Of a DNA stretch of 6,306 nucleotides, positions 1 to 4,920 are shown piece after piece. The stretch comes from Planctomycetaceae bacterium (GTDB lineage Bacteria; Planctomycetota; Planctomycetia; Pirellulales; Thermoguttaceae), in assembly GCA_009776995.1 (NCBI GenBank), contig WRMR01000297.1, forward strand, positions 1 to 6,306. The letters are read 5' to 3'. Position numbers and translations under genes: made by a program. The notes beneath the pieces are model-generated. The model saw only the letters and a list, made by a program, of their open reading frames with translations. It was not told where the DNA came from and made no database searches. Numbering within the stretch: position 1 is the first letter of the stretch; each line of letters starts with the position of its first letter.

Positions 1-397
1 AAAGTTGGGGAAAGTCGTCCAAATGTAGCTTGCGAAGTACTTTTCCGATCAAGGTCGTTCTCGGATCTTTTTTGACCGCCCAAACAGCACCGGTTGTCGC
101 TTCGGCGTCGACTCGCATCGTCCGAATCTTATACATTGTGAAAAGTTTTCCACTCTTTCCCACTCGGGTTTGAGAAAAAATCCCCGGTCCTTTCGAGGTC
201 AATTTCACCAAAAGGACCAGGAACAGGATGATTGGAATACTCGGTATCAACATCAAAACGGCTGCAATCAAATCGAACCAGCGTTTGTAAGAATGGTAAA
301 GGGAGACCACAATTCCGGAATCCGCAACGTGGGAACTCACCACAACGAACTGTTCCTGTTCAATTTGACCGGACTGCAGATTGGATTTGCTTGCCAT
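1..397 (-). CDS. Undecaprenyl-phosphate sugar phosphotransferase (bacterial sugar transferase family), C-terminus cut by window edge
   Basis: Reading the minus strand from the ATG at 397-395 gives 132 codons with no stop, running off the left edge. The protein has a short polar N-terminus (residues 1-37), then KRWFDLIAAVLMLIPSIP starting a transmembrane or re-entrant hydrophobic segment (about 41-64). It continues with KLTSKGPGIFSQTRVGKSGK (65-84), MYKIRTMRVDAE (88-99) and DPRTTLIGKVLRKLHLDDFPQL (111-132). These are the ordered hallmarks of the bacterial sugar transferase family (PF02397; WcaJ, RfbP and PglC relatives), which moves a sugar phosphate from a UDP-sugar to undecaprenyl phosphate on the inner face of the cytoplasmic membrane. 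This is the first step of exopolysaccharide, capsule or O-antigen synthesis. The missing part should begin with the NV...G.M..VGPRP block. There is no long N-terminal multi-helix domain, so it is the short, PglC-like form. The SD is weak (GGA only). The sugar substrate cannot be told from this sequence. Confidence 0.93.
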   Translation of the reverse strand, partial: MASKSNLQSGQIEQEQFVVVSSHVADSGIVVSLYHSYKRWFDLIAAVLMLIPSIPIILFLVLLVKLTSKGPGIFSQTRVGKSGKLFTMYKIRTMRVDAEATTGAVWAVKKDPRTTLIGKVLRKLHLDDFPQL

Positions 398-482
398 TTT
401 TTCCGCGTTTTCTATAAAAACCAAAAAGAAACTACTACAAAGTCACCAAATTGGTCTTCATTGAAAACGGAGAACAATCAAA

Positions 483-580
483 GGTAGGCGACCTCTCTCC
501 GAGAGGCCGCGTGCGGTATTTCGCACAGAAATTTGAGTCGGCTCTCGCCGATGTTGCCTCCCGGAGGTAGACAATCTACC
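483..580. repeat. Cluster of tandem short hairpins, possible interspersed palindromic element or leader RNA
   Basis: Five short inverted repeats are packed into 98 bases: CCTCTC/GAGAGG with a 3-base loop (492-506), GTGCG/CGCAC with a 6-base loop (511-526), CGGC/GCCG with a 4-base loop (539-550), CCTC/GAGG with a 3-base loop (557-567) and GGTAGA/TCTACC with a 3-base loop (566-580). In addition GGTAG at 483-487 can pair with CTACC at 576-580, closing the whole unit as a multibranch structure in competition with the last hairpin. On the minus strand the unit lies 85 bases before the sugar transferase start, so it could be that gene's 5' leader. It could equally be a REP- or MITE-like repeat with GGTAG ends. 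A 39-codon minus frame (597-478, starting MKGLNKVDC) runs through it, but it has no SD and no recognisable family. Confidence 0.5.
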
Positions 581-635
581 TTATTGAGTCCTTTCATTTT
601 CACGAAGGCCAATTCGCTGACTTTGTACTAACCCT

Positions 636-887
636 CTATTTTACGTCCGCGAGGCCGCGACCGAGTGGGGATTTGCGGGAACCGGATGCTGATCCACCGG
701 TATTGGTGATTCTGCGACGGGACGATGCTTCCTGATTTCCATCTTCCGTTTGCAGGAAATGGAGAATCTTGCTCCGGGAAGTTTCTTCGTCATGCGGCAT
801 TCCCATCGTTTCCACGGCATCGGAGACGCCCAACAAAACCGACCGCCGAACTCCGTCCCGAATCCAATCGAAAAAGTTGAAATTCAT
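636..887 (-). CDS. Small conserved planctomycete hypothetical protein (83 aa, WIRDGVRRSVLLG motif)
   Basis: The protein is 83 residues. The N-terminal third (FFDWIRDGVRRSVLLGVSDA, residues 5-24) is a predicted amphipathic helix with a patterned WIRDGV-R-SVLLG-SDAVE motif. I associate this with short uncharacterised proteins found in planctomycete genomes; that is recall, not a search result. An acidic linker follows (31-50), then a low-complexity Ser/Arg/Gly tail (51-78) ending in LGRGLADVK. There is no signal peptide, transmembrane helix or catalytic motif. The start at 887 is well supported by an AAAGGAG SD ten bases upstream and a TTGATC-17-TATCCT promoter about 60 bases upstream. It stands alone, with 238 bases before the next gene and 593 bases of non-coding DNA upstream. 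The function is unknown; the amphipathic helix suggests binding to a partner or a membrane surface, which is inference only. Confidence 0.75.
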   Translation of the reverse strand: MNFNFFDWIRDGVRRSVLLGVSDAVETMGMPHDEETSRSKILHFLQTEDGNQEASSRRRITNTGGSASGSRKSPLGRGLADVK

Positions 888-897
888 GATGTATTGA

Positions 898-904
898 CTC
901 CTTT
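898..904 (-). promoter_or_regulatory. Shine-Dalgarno site of the 83-residue protein
   Basis: The minus strand reads AAAGGAG here, ten bases before the ATG at 887. It fixes the start of the 83-residue gene. Of the genes in the window, only this one and the DUF1559 gene have so clear a site. Confidence 0.8.
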
Positions 905-946
905 CGGTGAAATGTTTTCCTTAATTCAAGAAAATGAACGGACGGC

Positions 947-975
947 AGGATAACAAATTCACCGTTTTCGATCAA
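947..975 (-). promoter_or_regulatory. Sigma70-type promoter candidate for the 83-residue gene
   Basis: On the minus strand TTGATC (975-970, four of six to the -35 consensus) is followed after exactly 17 bases by TATCCT (952-947, four of six to the -10 consensus). Transcription would start near 940, giving a leader of about 50 bases that contains the strong SD. No other promoter candidate of similar quality lies in this gap for this gene. Confidence 0.5.
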
Positions 976-1084
976 GAGCAAAAATCGGAACGCGGACGGG
1001 ACGCCCTCGCGACAGCAGATCACAGAGAATACTTGTTTTGTCCGCAAAATAAACACAGACGTTTTTAGAGTTTTTTGAAAACTG

Positions 1085-1106
1085 AAAAAAACCGACATTA
1101 ATCGGC
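1085..1106 (-). terminator. Intrinsic terminator-like hairpin with U-tract
   Basis: The minus strand reads CCGA, loop TTAATG, TCGG (1105-1092), followed at once by seven T (1091-1085). A G-T wobble extends the stem to five pairs. The stem is short but GC-rich, and the T-run has the right place and length. No protein gene ends just upstream on this strand, so it would end either a small RNA or a leader transcript. Confidence 0.45.
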
Positions 1107-1215
1107 AGACGTTCCTGCGAAATGCCACGATGCGGATAAACCGTTTTTGGCGACTTCGGTGGCATGGCAATGAGGGTACTCAACGCCTTGGGGACTAACG
1201 AAGGCGGCGAACCAT
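1085..1215 (-). ncRNA. Candidate structured small RNA in the long gap 888-1480
   Basis: Upstream of the U-tract hairpin the minus strand carries two further well-formed stems. CGCCTT/AAGGCG (1206-1201 with 1189-1184, 11-base loop) is one. ATGCCAC/GTGGCAT (1165-1159 with 1128-1122) is a perfect seven-pair stem enclosing a smaller CGG/CCG hairpin. A perfect TTGACA lies at 1238-1233, with only a poor -10 (AATGGT) 16 bases later. Stem-stem-terminator order fits an independent small RNA of about 120-130 bases, or an attenuated leader for the 83-residue gene. It matches none of the SRP RNA, RNase P, tmRNA or tRNA signatures I know. The rest of the gap (1216-1480) shows only the short repeats listed separately and no gene I can support. 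Confidence 0.35.
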
Positions 1216-1314
1216 TGGGGAACACTTGGTGTTGTCAAGTAACCCGTGAATGTTCAGCCGCATCCTGCGTTTTTGTGTAATTTTCGTCGAACCATTTTGT
1301 CCAAACTACCCAAT

Positions 1315-1331
1315 TTCGTGAATTCCACGAA
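1315..1331. repeat. Inverted repeat TTCGTG-N5-CACGAA
   Basis: This is a perfect six-base inverted repeat around AATTC with no T-run on either side, so it looks more like a dimeric protein-binding site than a terminator. No promoter is evident next to it. Nearby, the ten-base word GAATTCGGGC occurs twice in direct orientation at 1404-1413 and 1458-1467, the first copy being part of the palindrome CCGAATTCGG (1402-1411). The role of these is unknown. Confidence 0.3.
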
Positions 1332-1480
1332 GTTTATACCCTTCGCACAAGATCAACCCGAAACCGGAATAGAGCCTATTTGAAATTGTCGAATGCCGTT
1401 ACCGAATTCGGGCCGGGAATCGCCTGATGTTGTGCGCCCACGTCTTCAAAAGCGGCGGAATTCGGGCAGAGATGTACGTT

Positions 1481-1960
1481 TCATTTCCTCTCTTTGACCG
1501 GTTTGCCGACATCAAACGTCGCCTGGACCGCTTGTCTGCTGTTGGTGATTTCGATTTCGTGCGGCGTTGCATTGGCATTCGAAAATTGGGATTCGACTGT
1601 CCGGTACTCAACCCCGCCGTCATCGACCAGGTCGCCATAGGCATCAACAACTTGTTTGACATCTTCAACGACGGTTTTCCTGACGATTACCTTGTACATG
1701 CCAGTAGGCACACCATTGAAACCGTAAGTGGAAAGAACCGCCTTACCACTCTCATTGGTGATCCCTGATGGATGATAAACAGCCTTGGCCTCACCAGAGG
1801 ATTCGAGGGAGATCGTTGCCCCGGAGAGTGCTGTTCCTTCTTGTGTAATCGTGATTTCACAAGGAAAAAGCGGCGGCAAATCTGCTGGTCTGCTGTCATT
1901 TCCACCACAACCGGTGATGGATAAAGCGACAAGCATCAATGGAATAATTATTCTTTTCAT
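1481..1960 (-). CDS. Small secreted lipoprotein with carboxypeptidase-regulatory-like (transthyretin-like) domain
   Basis: The protein is 159 residues. MKRIIIPLMLVALSITGC is a lipoprotein signal peptide: two positive residues, a hydrophobic core, and the lipobox I-T-G-C with the acylated cysteine at 18. The mature part starts with a short flexible linker. A beta-sandwich follows (about 34-98) with the pattern ITITQEGTALSGATISL, then ITNESGKAVLSTYGFNGVPTG, then YKVIVRKTVV. This is the 'modify, decorate, pass on to the next strand' pattern of carboxypeptidase regulatory-like or transthyretin-like domains. The C-terminal part (119-140, YRTVESQFSNANATPHEIEI) closes the domain, as in many planctomycete lipoproteins of this size. 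In-frame codons reach back to 2053, but they would put about 31 polar residues before the signal peptide and would lie over the upstream terminator, so 1960 is the start. There is no clear SD. It lies 144 bases downstream of the DUF1559 gene, a pairing I recall as common in planctomycetes. The ligand is unknown. Confidence 0.85.
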   Translation of the reverse strand: MKRIIIPLMLVALSITGCGGNDSRPADLPPLFPCEITITQEGTALSGATISLESSGEAKAVYHPSGITNESGKAVLSTYGFNGVPTGMYKVIVRKTVVEDVKQVVDAYGDLVDDGGVEYRTVESQFSNANATPHEIEITNSRQAVQATFDVGKPVKERK

Positions 1961-2034
1961 AAAGGTTTGGTGACTCAAATTGTAAACGGATTGATTGCGA
2001 AATCGTAAAAAGTATTGAAATTCAGGGGCATCGG

Positions 2035-2060
2035 AAGAAAAACGCAATCGCAAGATTGCG
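2035..2060 (-). terminator. Rho-independent terminator after the DUF1559 gene
   Basis: The minus strand shows CGCAATC (2060-2054), loop TTGC, GATTGCG (2049-2043), then TTTTTCTT (2042-2035). This is a perfect seven-pair stem with a tetraloop and a U-tract, 45 bases past the DUF1559 stop codon. It separates that gene from the lipoprotein gene, although partial read-through could still couple them. A weak TACAAT box lies at about 1990-1985 before the lipoprotein start, with no good -35. Confidence 0.75.
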
Positions 2061-2104
2061 AACCGATTCCCGATTTCCCCATTCGTGTGCCGTTGTGGAA
2101 GTGC

Positions 2105-3307
2105 TTACAACGACCGACTTTCATTACCGTTTGGGGTGCCCATGGCTCCCCAGACACCGAATCGGCTTTCTCCCTGTAAATAGGAGCCTGTTCGCGTCAT
2201 TGGTAATCCTCCCGTGTCGACGCTATCCGAAACAAATTGAACGGATCCATCCAACAAACCGACGTTCACACCGCCCGTATGGTTACTCGACGGTGCGAGT
2301 ATTCCTACACGAACCGCCTCAGTGGATTCCTTATTACAGGAAGGACCATTCGGCGGTATGATTGTGTGAAATCCGGTTTGGCCTGCCAGTGCTTCCAGCC
2401 AGTTGCCGCCGCGCGGGTGGTCGTGGTTTCCAACATCTGCCCTGTACTGTGAACCGTCACGAAGTGCCATGCACATGCTCGGATGGGCATTGTAGCCGCC
2501 ATCATCAAAATCCTGGTAAGCGGCAACGCCGCCTTTGATGTTTCGTTTATTCCAATCGCCAGTCACGGTTTCACTAATGACGATCGTATTGCTCGTTCCG
2601 TCGGTTGCCGTACCCAAATCACTCTGTTTGTAGTAATAAAAGAGCAACCGATGAGTCAGGTTGCCGGTTCCTGCCGTTTTTCCCACTGGCGTGTTGACTC
2701 TGTTGACTCCAACCCCGGTAAATGAATGAGTGAAAGGGGATTCATTTTGGTCCACGTGGGCGATACCATCCGCGAGGGAAATCACGATGTTTGTTCGTGA
2801 ACAGGCGTGGTTGTGGGCACCGCCAAGCATCGTCAAGTCATTTCTTTCACCATCAGAAGGACAAAGCAACGCTGAAACGCGGGTGTTACGAAGCTCTTGT
2901 CCCCTGCGATTTTCCGGTGTGTCGGCAACAACACCAACGGTTGGTATCCAAGGGGCGGTGATGGTATCGTCGCTGTGAATTGCGTCTTTGAGTTGCGTTT
3001 GCTCCATATACGGAAGAAGATGGTAATGTATCGAGAAACGCTCATGCTTAACAGTGCCTTGACTGTACTGCGATGGCAGTTTTTTGTGACCATCGTGGTG
3101 ATTATGCAAAGCAAGAACCCATTGCTTCATGTTGTTCGAGCACTGCATCCGGCGAGCCGCTTCACGGGCAGCCTGCACAGCAGGAAGCAGAAGGGCGATC
3201 AAAATACCGATGATCGCGATGACGACAAGAAGTTCGACAAGGGTAAAGGCATAAATTTTATGTGGATTGCCCCCCCCCCCCATTTTAACAAAGTTTTTGT
3301 GTTCCAT
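2105..3307 (-). CDS. DUF1559 domain protein with prepilin-type N-terminal cleavage/methylation signal
   Basis: The protein is 400 residues. After a short basic leader (1-20) comes FTLVELLVVIAIIGILIALL (21-40), the type IV prepilin-like helix. Cleavage would fall between Ala20 and Phe21, with the invariant Glu at mature position 5. AVQAAREAARRMQC and SNNMKQWVLALHNHHD (43-72) open the DUF1559 (PF07596) domain. LLPYMEQ (97-103), DGTSNT (236-241) and the C-terminal H-X9-DG box (His343, Asp353-Gly354, in HTGGVNVGLLDG) follow, ending with SRFGVWGAMGTPNG. Planctomycetes carry dozens to hundreds of these paralogues; they are thought to be pseudopilin-like envelope proteins, but their exact job is unsettled. 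The start at 3307 is set by AAAGGAG six bases upstream. In-frame codons continue to 3523, but that ATG lies inside the -10 box of the likely promoter. Oddities: Ala instead of Gly before the cleavage site, and a 12-base G run encoding Gly10-13. Confidence 0.96.
   Translation of the reverse strand: MEHKNFVKMGGGGNPHKIYAFTLVELLVVIAIIGILIALLLPAVQAAREAARRMQCSNNMKQWVLALHNHHDGHKKLPSQYSQGTVKHERFSIHYHLLPYMEQTQLKDAIHSDDTITAPWIPTVGVVADTPENRRGQELRNTRVSALLCPSDGERNDLTMLGGAHNHACSRTNIVISLADGIAHVDQNESPFTHSFTGVGVNRVNTPVGKTAGTGNLTHRLLFYYYKQSDLGTATDGTSNTIVISETVTGDWNKRNIKGGVAAYQDFDDGGYNAHPSMCMALRDGSQYRADVGNHDHPRGGNWLEALAGQTGFHTIIPPNGPSCNKESTEAVRVGILAPSSNHTGGVNVGLLDGSVQFVSDSVDTGGLPMTRTGSYLQGESRFGVWGAMGTPNGNESRSL
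3270..3281. repeat. Homopolymer of 12 C (12 G on the coding strand) inside the DUF1559 gene
   Basis: An uninterrupted run of 12 C spans codons 9 to 13 of the DUF1559 gene, encoding the end of Met9 and Gly10-Gly13, just before the prepilin leader. It is in frame as given. A gain or loss of one base would shift the frame before the membrane helix, and no in-frame ATG follows that would restore the full leader. It is a candidate slippage (contingency) locus; length error in sequencing is the main alternative. Confidence 0.9.
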
Positions 3308-3311
3308 TATT

Positions 3312-3320
3312 CTCTCCTTT
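3312..3320 (-). promoter_or_regulatory. Shine-Dalgarno site of the DUF1559 gene
   Basis: The minus strand reads AAAGGAGAG here, with AGGAG ending six bases before the ATG at 3307. It decides this start over the upstream in-frame codons. Confidence 0.85.
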
Positions 3321-3353
3321 TTGTGAGATGGGTTACTGACGATTGACAGATGA

Positions 3354-3376
3354 TTCCGATTCACGGCGAACCGGAA
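3354..3376 (-). promoter_or_regulatory. Nine-pair hairpin in the DUF1559 mRNA leader
   Basis: On the minus strand TTCCGGTTC, loop GCCGT, GAATCGGAA forms a nine-pair stem including one G-U pair. On the plus strand the same position would be an A-C mismatch, so the stem is complete only in the minus-strand RNA. It lies about 47 bases before the start codon, inside the long leader. It has no U-tract, so it is more likely a stability or translation element, or part of a larger fold, than a terminator. Confidence 0.45.
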
Positions 3377-3407
3377 ATTTTCAGTATCAGTCTTACATTG
3401 TTGCCGA

Positions 3408-3439
3408 AAGATGTTAAGGAAAAATGAAGAAGATGTTAA
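3408..3439 (-). repeat. Ten-base direct repeat spaced 22 bases in the DUF1559 leader
   Basis: The minus strand has TTAACATCTT twice (3439-3430 and 3417-3408), with starts 22 bases apart. That is about two helical turns, so both copies face the same side of the DNA. They lie roughly 75-110 bases downstream of the likely transcription start. They could be a tandem binding site for a regulator or a repeated RNA motif. The region is AT-rich, which makes chance more likely than for mixed sequence. Confidence 0.35.
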
Positions 3440-3521
3440 ATCAGGATAAAATTTTTCACAAAAAATGACTACCCTCCAAATCATCCCAAACCGCCCCCGA
3501 CGATAATCGAGCGCGAACTCC

Positions 3522-3551
3522 ATGCTACAGGAAATTTGCGTTGCCTGTCAA
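3522..3551 (-). promoter_or_regulatory. Sigma70-type promoter for the DUF1559 gene
   Basis: The minus strand has a perfect TTGACA (3551-3546), an 18-base spacer and TAGCAT (3527-3522, four of six to the -10 consensus). The start would be near 3515, giving an untranslated leader of about 205 bases. Fifteen bases upstream of the -35 lies the AT-rich palindrome TTTGAAA-AA-TTTCAAA (3567-3582). Confidence 0.6.
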
Positions 3552-3566
3552 GAGGGCTTCCTAAAT

Positions 3567-3582
3567 TTTGAAAAATTTCAAA
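3567..3582. promoter_or_regulatory. AT-rich palindrome between gldA and the DUF1559 promoter
   Basis: TTTGAAA and TTTCAAA are separated by AA, ten bases past the gldA stop codon and just upstream of the next gene's -35. It might be an operator, an upstream promoter element, or a weak terminator for gldA; there is no GC-rich stem to favour the last. No better gldA terminator was found. Confidence 0.25.
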
Positions 3583-3592
3583 CATTCAAACC

Positions 3593-4693
3593 TTACTTCC
3601 GCGTTCTCCCCAGAGCGTCAGCGGAAATCATGGCGTCCACGATGGAATCGACCGTGATTTCAAACGGGTGGTTGTGGCAAAGTGACCCTTCGCCGGCGCA
3701 AACCTCGGCGATTTTCACCAGCTGGTCCCGGGTGATTCTTTTGAGATTGAGTTCCTCAAACGTTACCGGCAAACCGACTTTAATCATAAAATCAACGATT
3801 TCGTTCCGGTAATCCACTTCGATCCCGTCGTCGAGGCAGAGTTGTGTTATGATACCAAACGCAACTTTTTCACCGTGCATGAGGCCGATTTTTTGACATT
3901 CCGGGATATTTGATAGCTCGTTCGCCAGCGCGTGTGCCGTTGCCAAGCCGCCGCTTTCGAAGCCGAGTCCGCTCAAAAGCGTGTTTGCCTCGATCACCTT
4001 TTCGACGGCGGGGGTGAGGACTTTATTTTCCACGTCCCGTTTGGCGTCAACGCCGTACTCCAAAAGCGTGTCGAAACAGAGTTGTCCCAAATGAACCGCC
4101 GCAAGCGTTGGAACGCCGCCGGAGAGGTTTTTCGACCGGGTTTCCATTGCCGCCTCCGTTTCGACCCAAGTTGCCAGGGCGTCCCCCATTCCGGCGACGA
4201 ACGCACGGACCGGAGCGTTGACGATCACTTTGGAATCAACGACGACCAAGTCCGGGTTAAACGGCCAACATTCAAAGCCGAGAAAATTGTGATTTTCGTC
4301 ATACCAAACCGACGCCGCGCTGGTCGGAGAGTCATTGGAGGCAATCGTCGGGCAAGTCACCATTTTTATACCGGTATCGACAGCGGCACCTTTGCCGACG
4401 TCAAGTGCTTTTCCGCCGCCGATGGCGACGGAAATGTCGCATTGGTTTTGAACAGCGATTTCACCAACCCGTTTGCGTTCGGCAAGCGTTGCTTCGCCTT
4501 GAAAATCGACCTCAACGAATTCCATACCGTTTTTTTGCAGTGATGCCCGGACGGTCGGGCCGACAATCTCTTTCAGGCAGCCGTCCCAGAGGAGGAGCGG
4601 TTTCTTTCCGAGTGGTGCGAGGAGTTCACCAAGCTGTGCCAAAAGGTTTGGGCCTTGAACATATTTACGGGGACAAATCAATGTGCGTTTCAT
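3593..4693 (-). CDS. gldA: Glycerol dehydrogenase, NAD-dependent, iron/zinc alcohol dehydrogenase family
   Basis: The protein is 366 residues, the normal length for GldA. It oxidises glycerol to dihydroxyacetone with NAD+ in the cytoplasm (EC 1.1.1.6), and can run in reverse. It starts with CPRKYVQGPNLLAQLGELL, very like the known enzyme's SPGKYIQG start. The NAD-binding loop IGGGKALDVGK is at 91-101, PTIASNDSPTSAASV at 115-129 and GMGDALATWVE at 168-178. The metal ligands fall at Asp171, His254 (in GFESGGLATAHA) and His273 (in LMHGEKVAFG), matching the Asp/His/His triad of bacterial glycerol dehydrogenases. Those long matching blocks separate it from glycerol-1-phosphate dehydrogenase and other family members. 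There is no clear SD. It has its own promoter candidate and is divergent from the acyl-CoA dehydrogenase gene, with 227 bases between the starts. No glycerol kinase, dihydroxyacetone kinase or transporter gene is adjacent here. Confidence 0.93.
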   Translation of the reverse strand: MKRTLICPRKYVQGPNLLAQLGELLAPLGKKPLLLWDGCLKEIVGPTVRASLQKNGMEFVEVDFQGEATLAERKRVGEIAVQNQCDISVAIGGGKALDVGKGAAVDTGIKMVTCPTIASNDSPTSAASVWYDENHNFLGFECWPFNPDLVVVDSKVIVNAPVRAFVAGMGDALATWVETEAAMETRSKNLSGGVPTLAAVHLGQLCFDTLLEYGVDAKRDVENKVLTPAVEKVIEANTLLSGLGFESGGLATAHALANELSNIPECQKIGLMHGEKVAFGIITQLCLDDGIEVDYRNEIVDFMIKVGLPVTFEELNLKRITRDQLVKIAEVCAGEGSLCHNHPFEITVDSIVDAMISADALGRTRK

Positions 4694-4756
4694 GGGAGAG
4701 AGTGAGGGTTAATGGGGTGGTAACACAAGTTGAGATTAAAAACTGTTGAAAACAAG

Positions 4757-4785
4757 ACCGTATCACAAAACAGGTTATGATTCAA
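4757..4785 (-). promoter_or_regulatory. Extended -10 promoter candidate for gldA
   Basis: The minus strand has TTGAAT (4785-4780), a 17-base spacer and TACGGT (4762-4757). TG one base before the -10 makes an extended -10 box that compensates for its weak match. Transcription would start near 4750, about 57 bases before the gldA ATG. Confidence 0.45.
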
Positions 4786-4839
4786 GAGCGTTATCCGGAA
4801 TTTTCAAAAAATGCGGCGTGGGCCCTTGCGCTCCCAGGA

Positions 4840-4867
4840 TTGTCATTTTGGCTTTTTTTCGTAAAAT
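4840..4867 (+). promoter_or_regulatory. Sigma70-type promoter for the acyl-CoA dehydrogenase gene
   Basis: TTGTCA (4840-4845) and TAAAAT (4862-4867), each five of six to consensus, are 16 bases apart. A start near 4874 would give a leader of about 47 bases to the ATG at 4921. It also makes the in-frame ATG at 4777 an unlikely start, since that codon lies upstream of this promoter and next to the gldA -35. The word GCTCCCA occurs on each side of the promoter (4830-4836, 4872-4878), 42 bases apart; its meaning is uncertain. Confidence 0.55.
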
Positions 4868-4920
4868 GTGGGCTCCCAATTGATTCTGTAAACTATTGTT
4901 TTTTGCGTCAGACACCGATT

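Noticed and set aside
170..487. A 105-codon plus-strand frame at the left edge.
   Set aside because: It lies opposite the sugar transferase, whose family blocks are unmistakable on the minus strand; the plus frame has polar, compositionally odd sequence.
511..522. A 12-base match to the GTGCGGTATTTC stretch familiar from pUC/pBR vectors, suggesting vector contamination.
   Set aside because: The match ends at once (GCACAG instead of the vector's ACACCG), and the flanks continue as a coherent hairpin and planctomycete genes.
478..597. A 39-codon minus-strand frame through the hairpin cluster as a small protein gene.
   Set aside because: No SD, no recognised family, and an open frame of this length is not unusual by chance; the hairpins explain the sequence better.
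582..905. Near-identical 14-base words TATTGAGTCCTTTC (582-595) and TATTGACTCCTTTC (892-905), the second overlapping the SD of the 83-residue gene, hinting at a duplicated leader.
   Set aside because: A 13-of-14 match is expected a few times by chance in a window this long, and no start codon with a sensible product follows the first copy.
1263..1277. CGCA/TGCG followed by five T on the plus strand as a terminator.
   Set aside because: The stem has only four pairs and there is no plus-strand gene upstream to terminate.
2897..3346. A 149-codon plus-strand frame over the 5' part of the DUF1559 gene.
   Set aside because: It is antisense to the prepilin leader and DUF1559 core, and has no motif of its own.
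3932..4543. A 203-codon plus-strand frame opposite gldA.
   Set aside because: No recognisable domain, no SD, and it is antisense to a full-length, motif-rich enzyme.
4777..4920. N-terminal extension of 48 residues on the acyl-CoA dehydrogenase from the ATG at 4777.
   Set aside because: It would start upstream of the likely promoter, overlaps the gldA promoter, and is unlike the family, which begins at MPNFFLDNQD.
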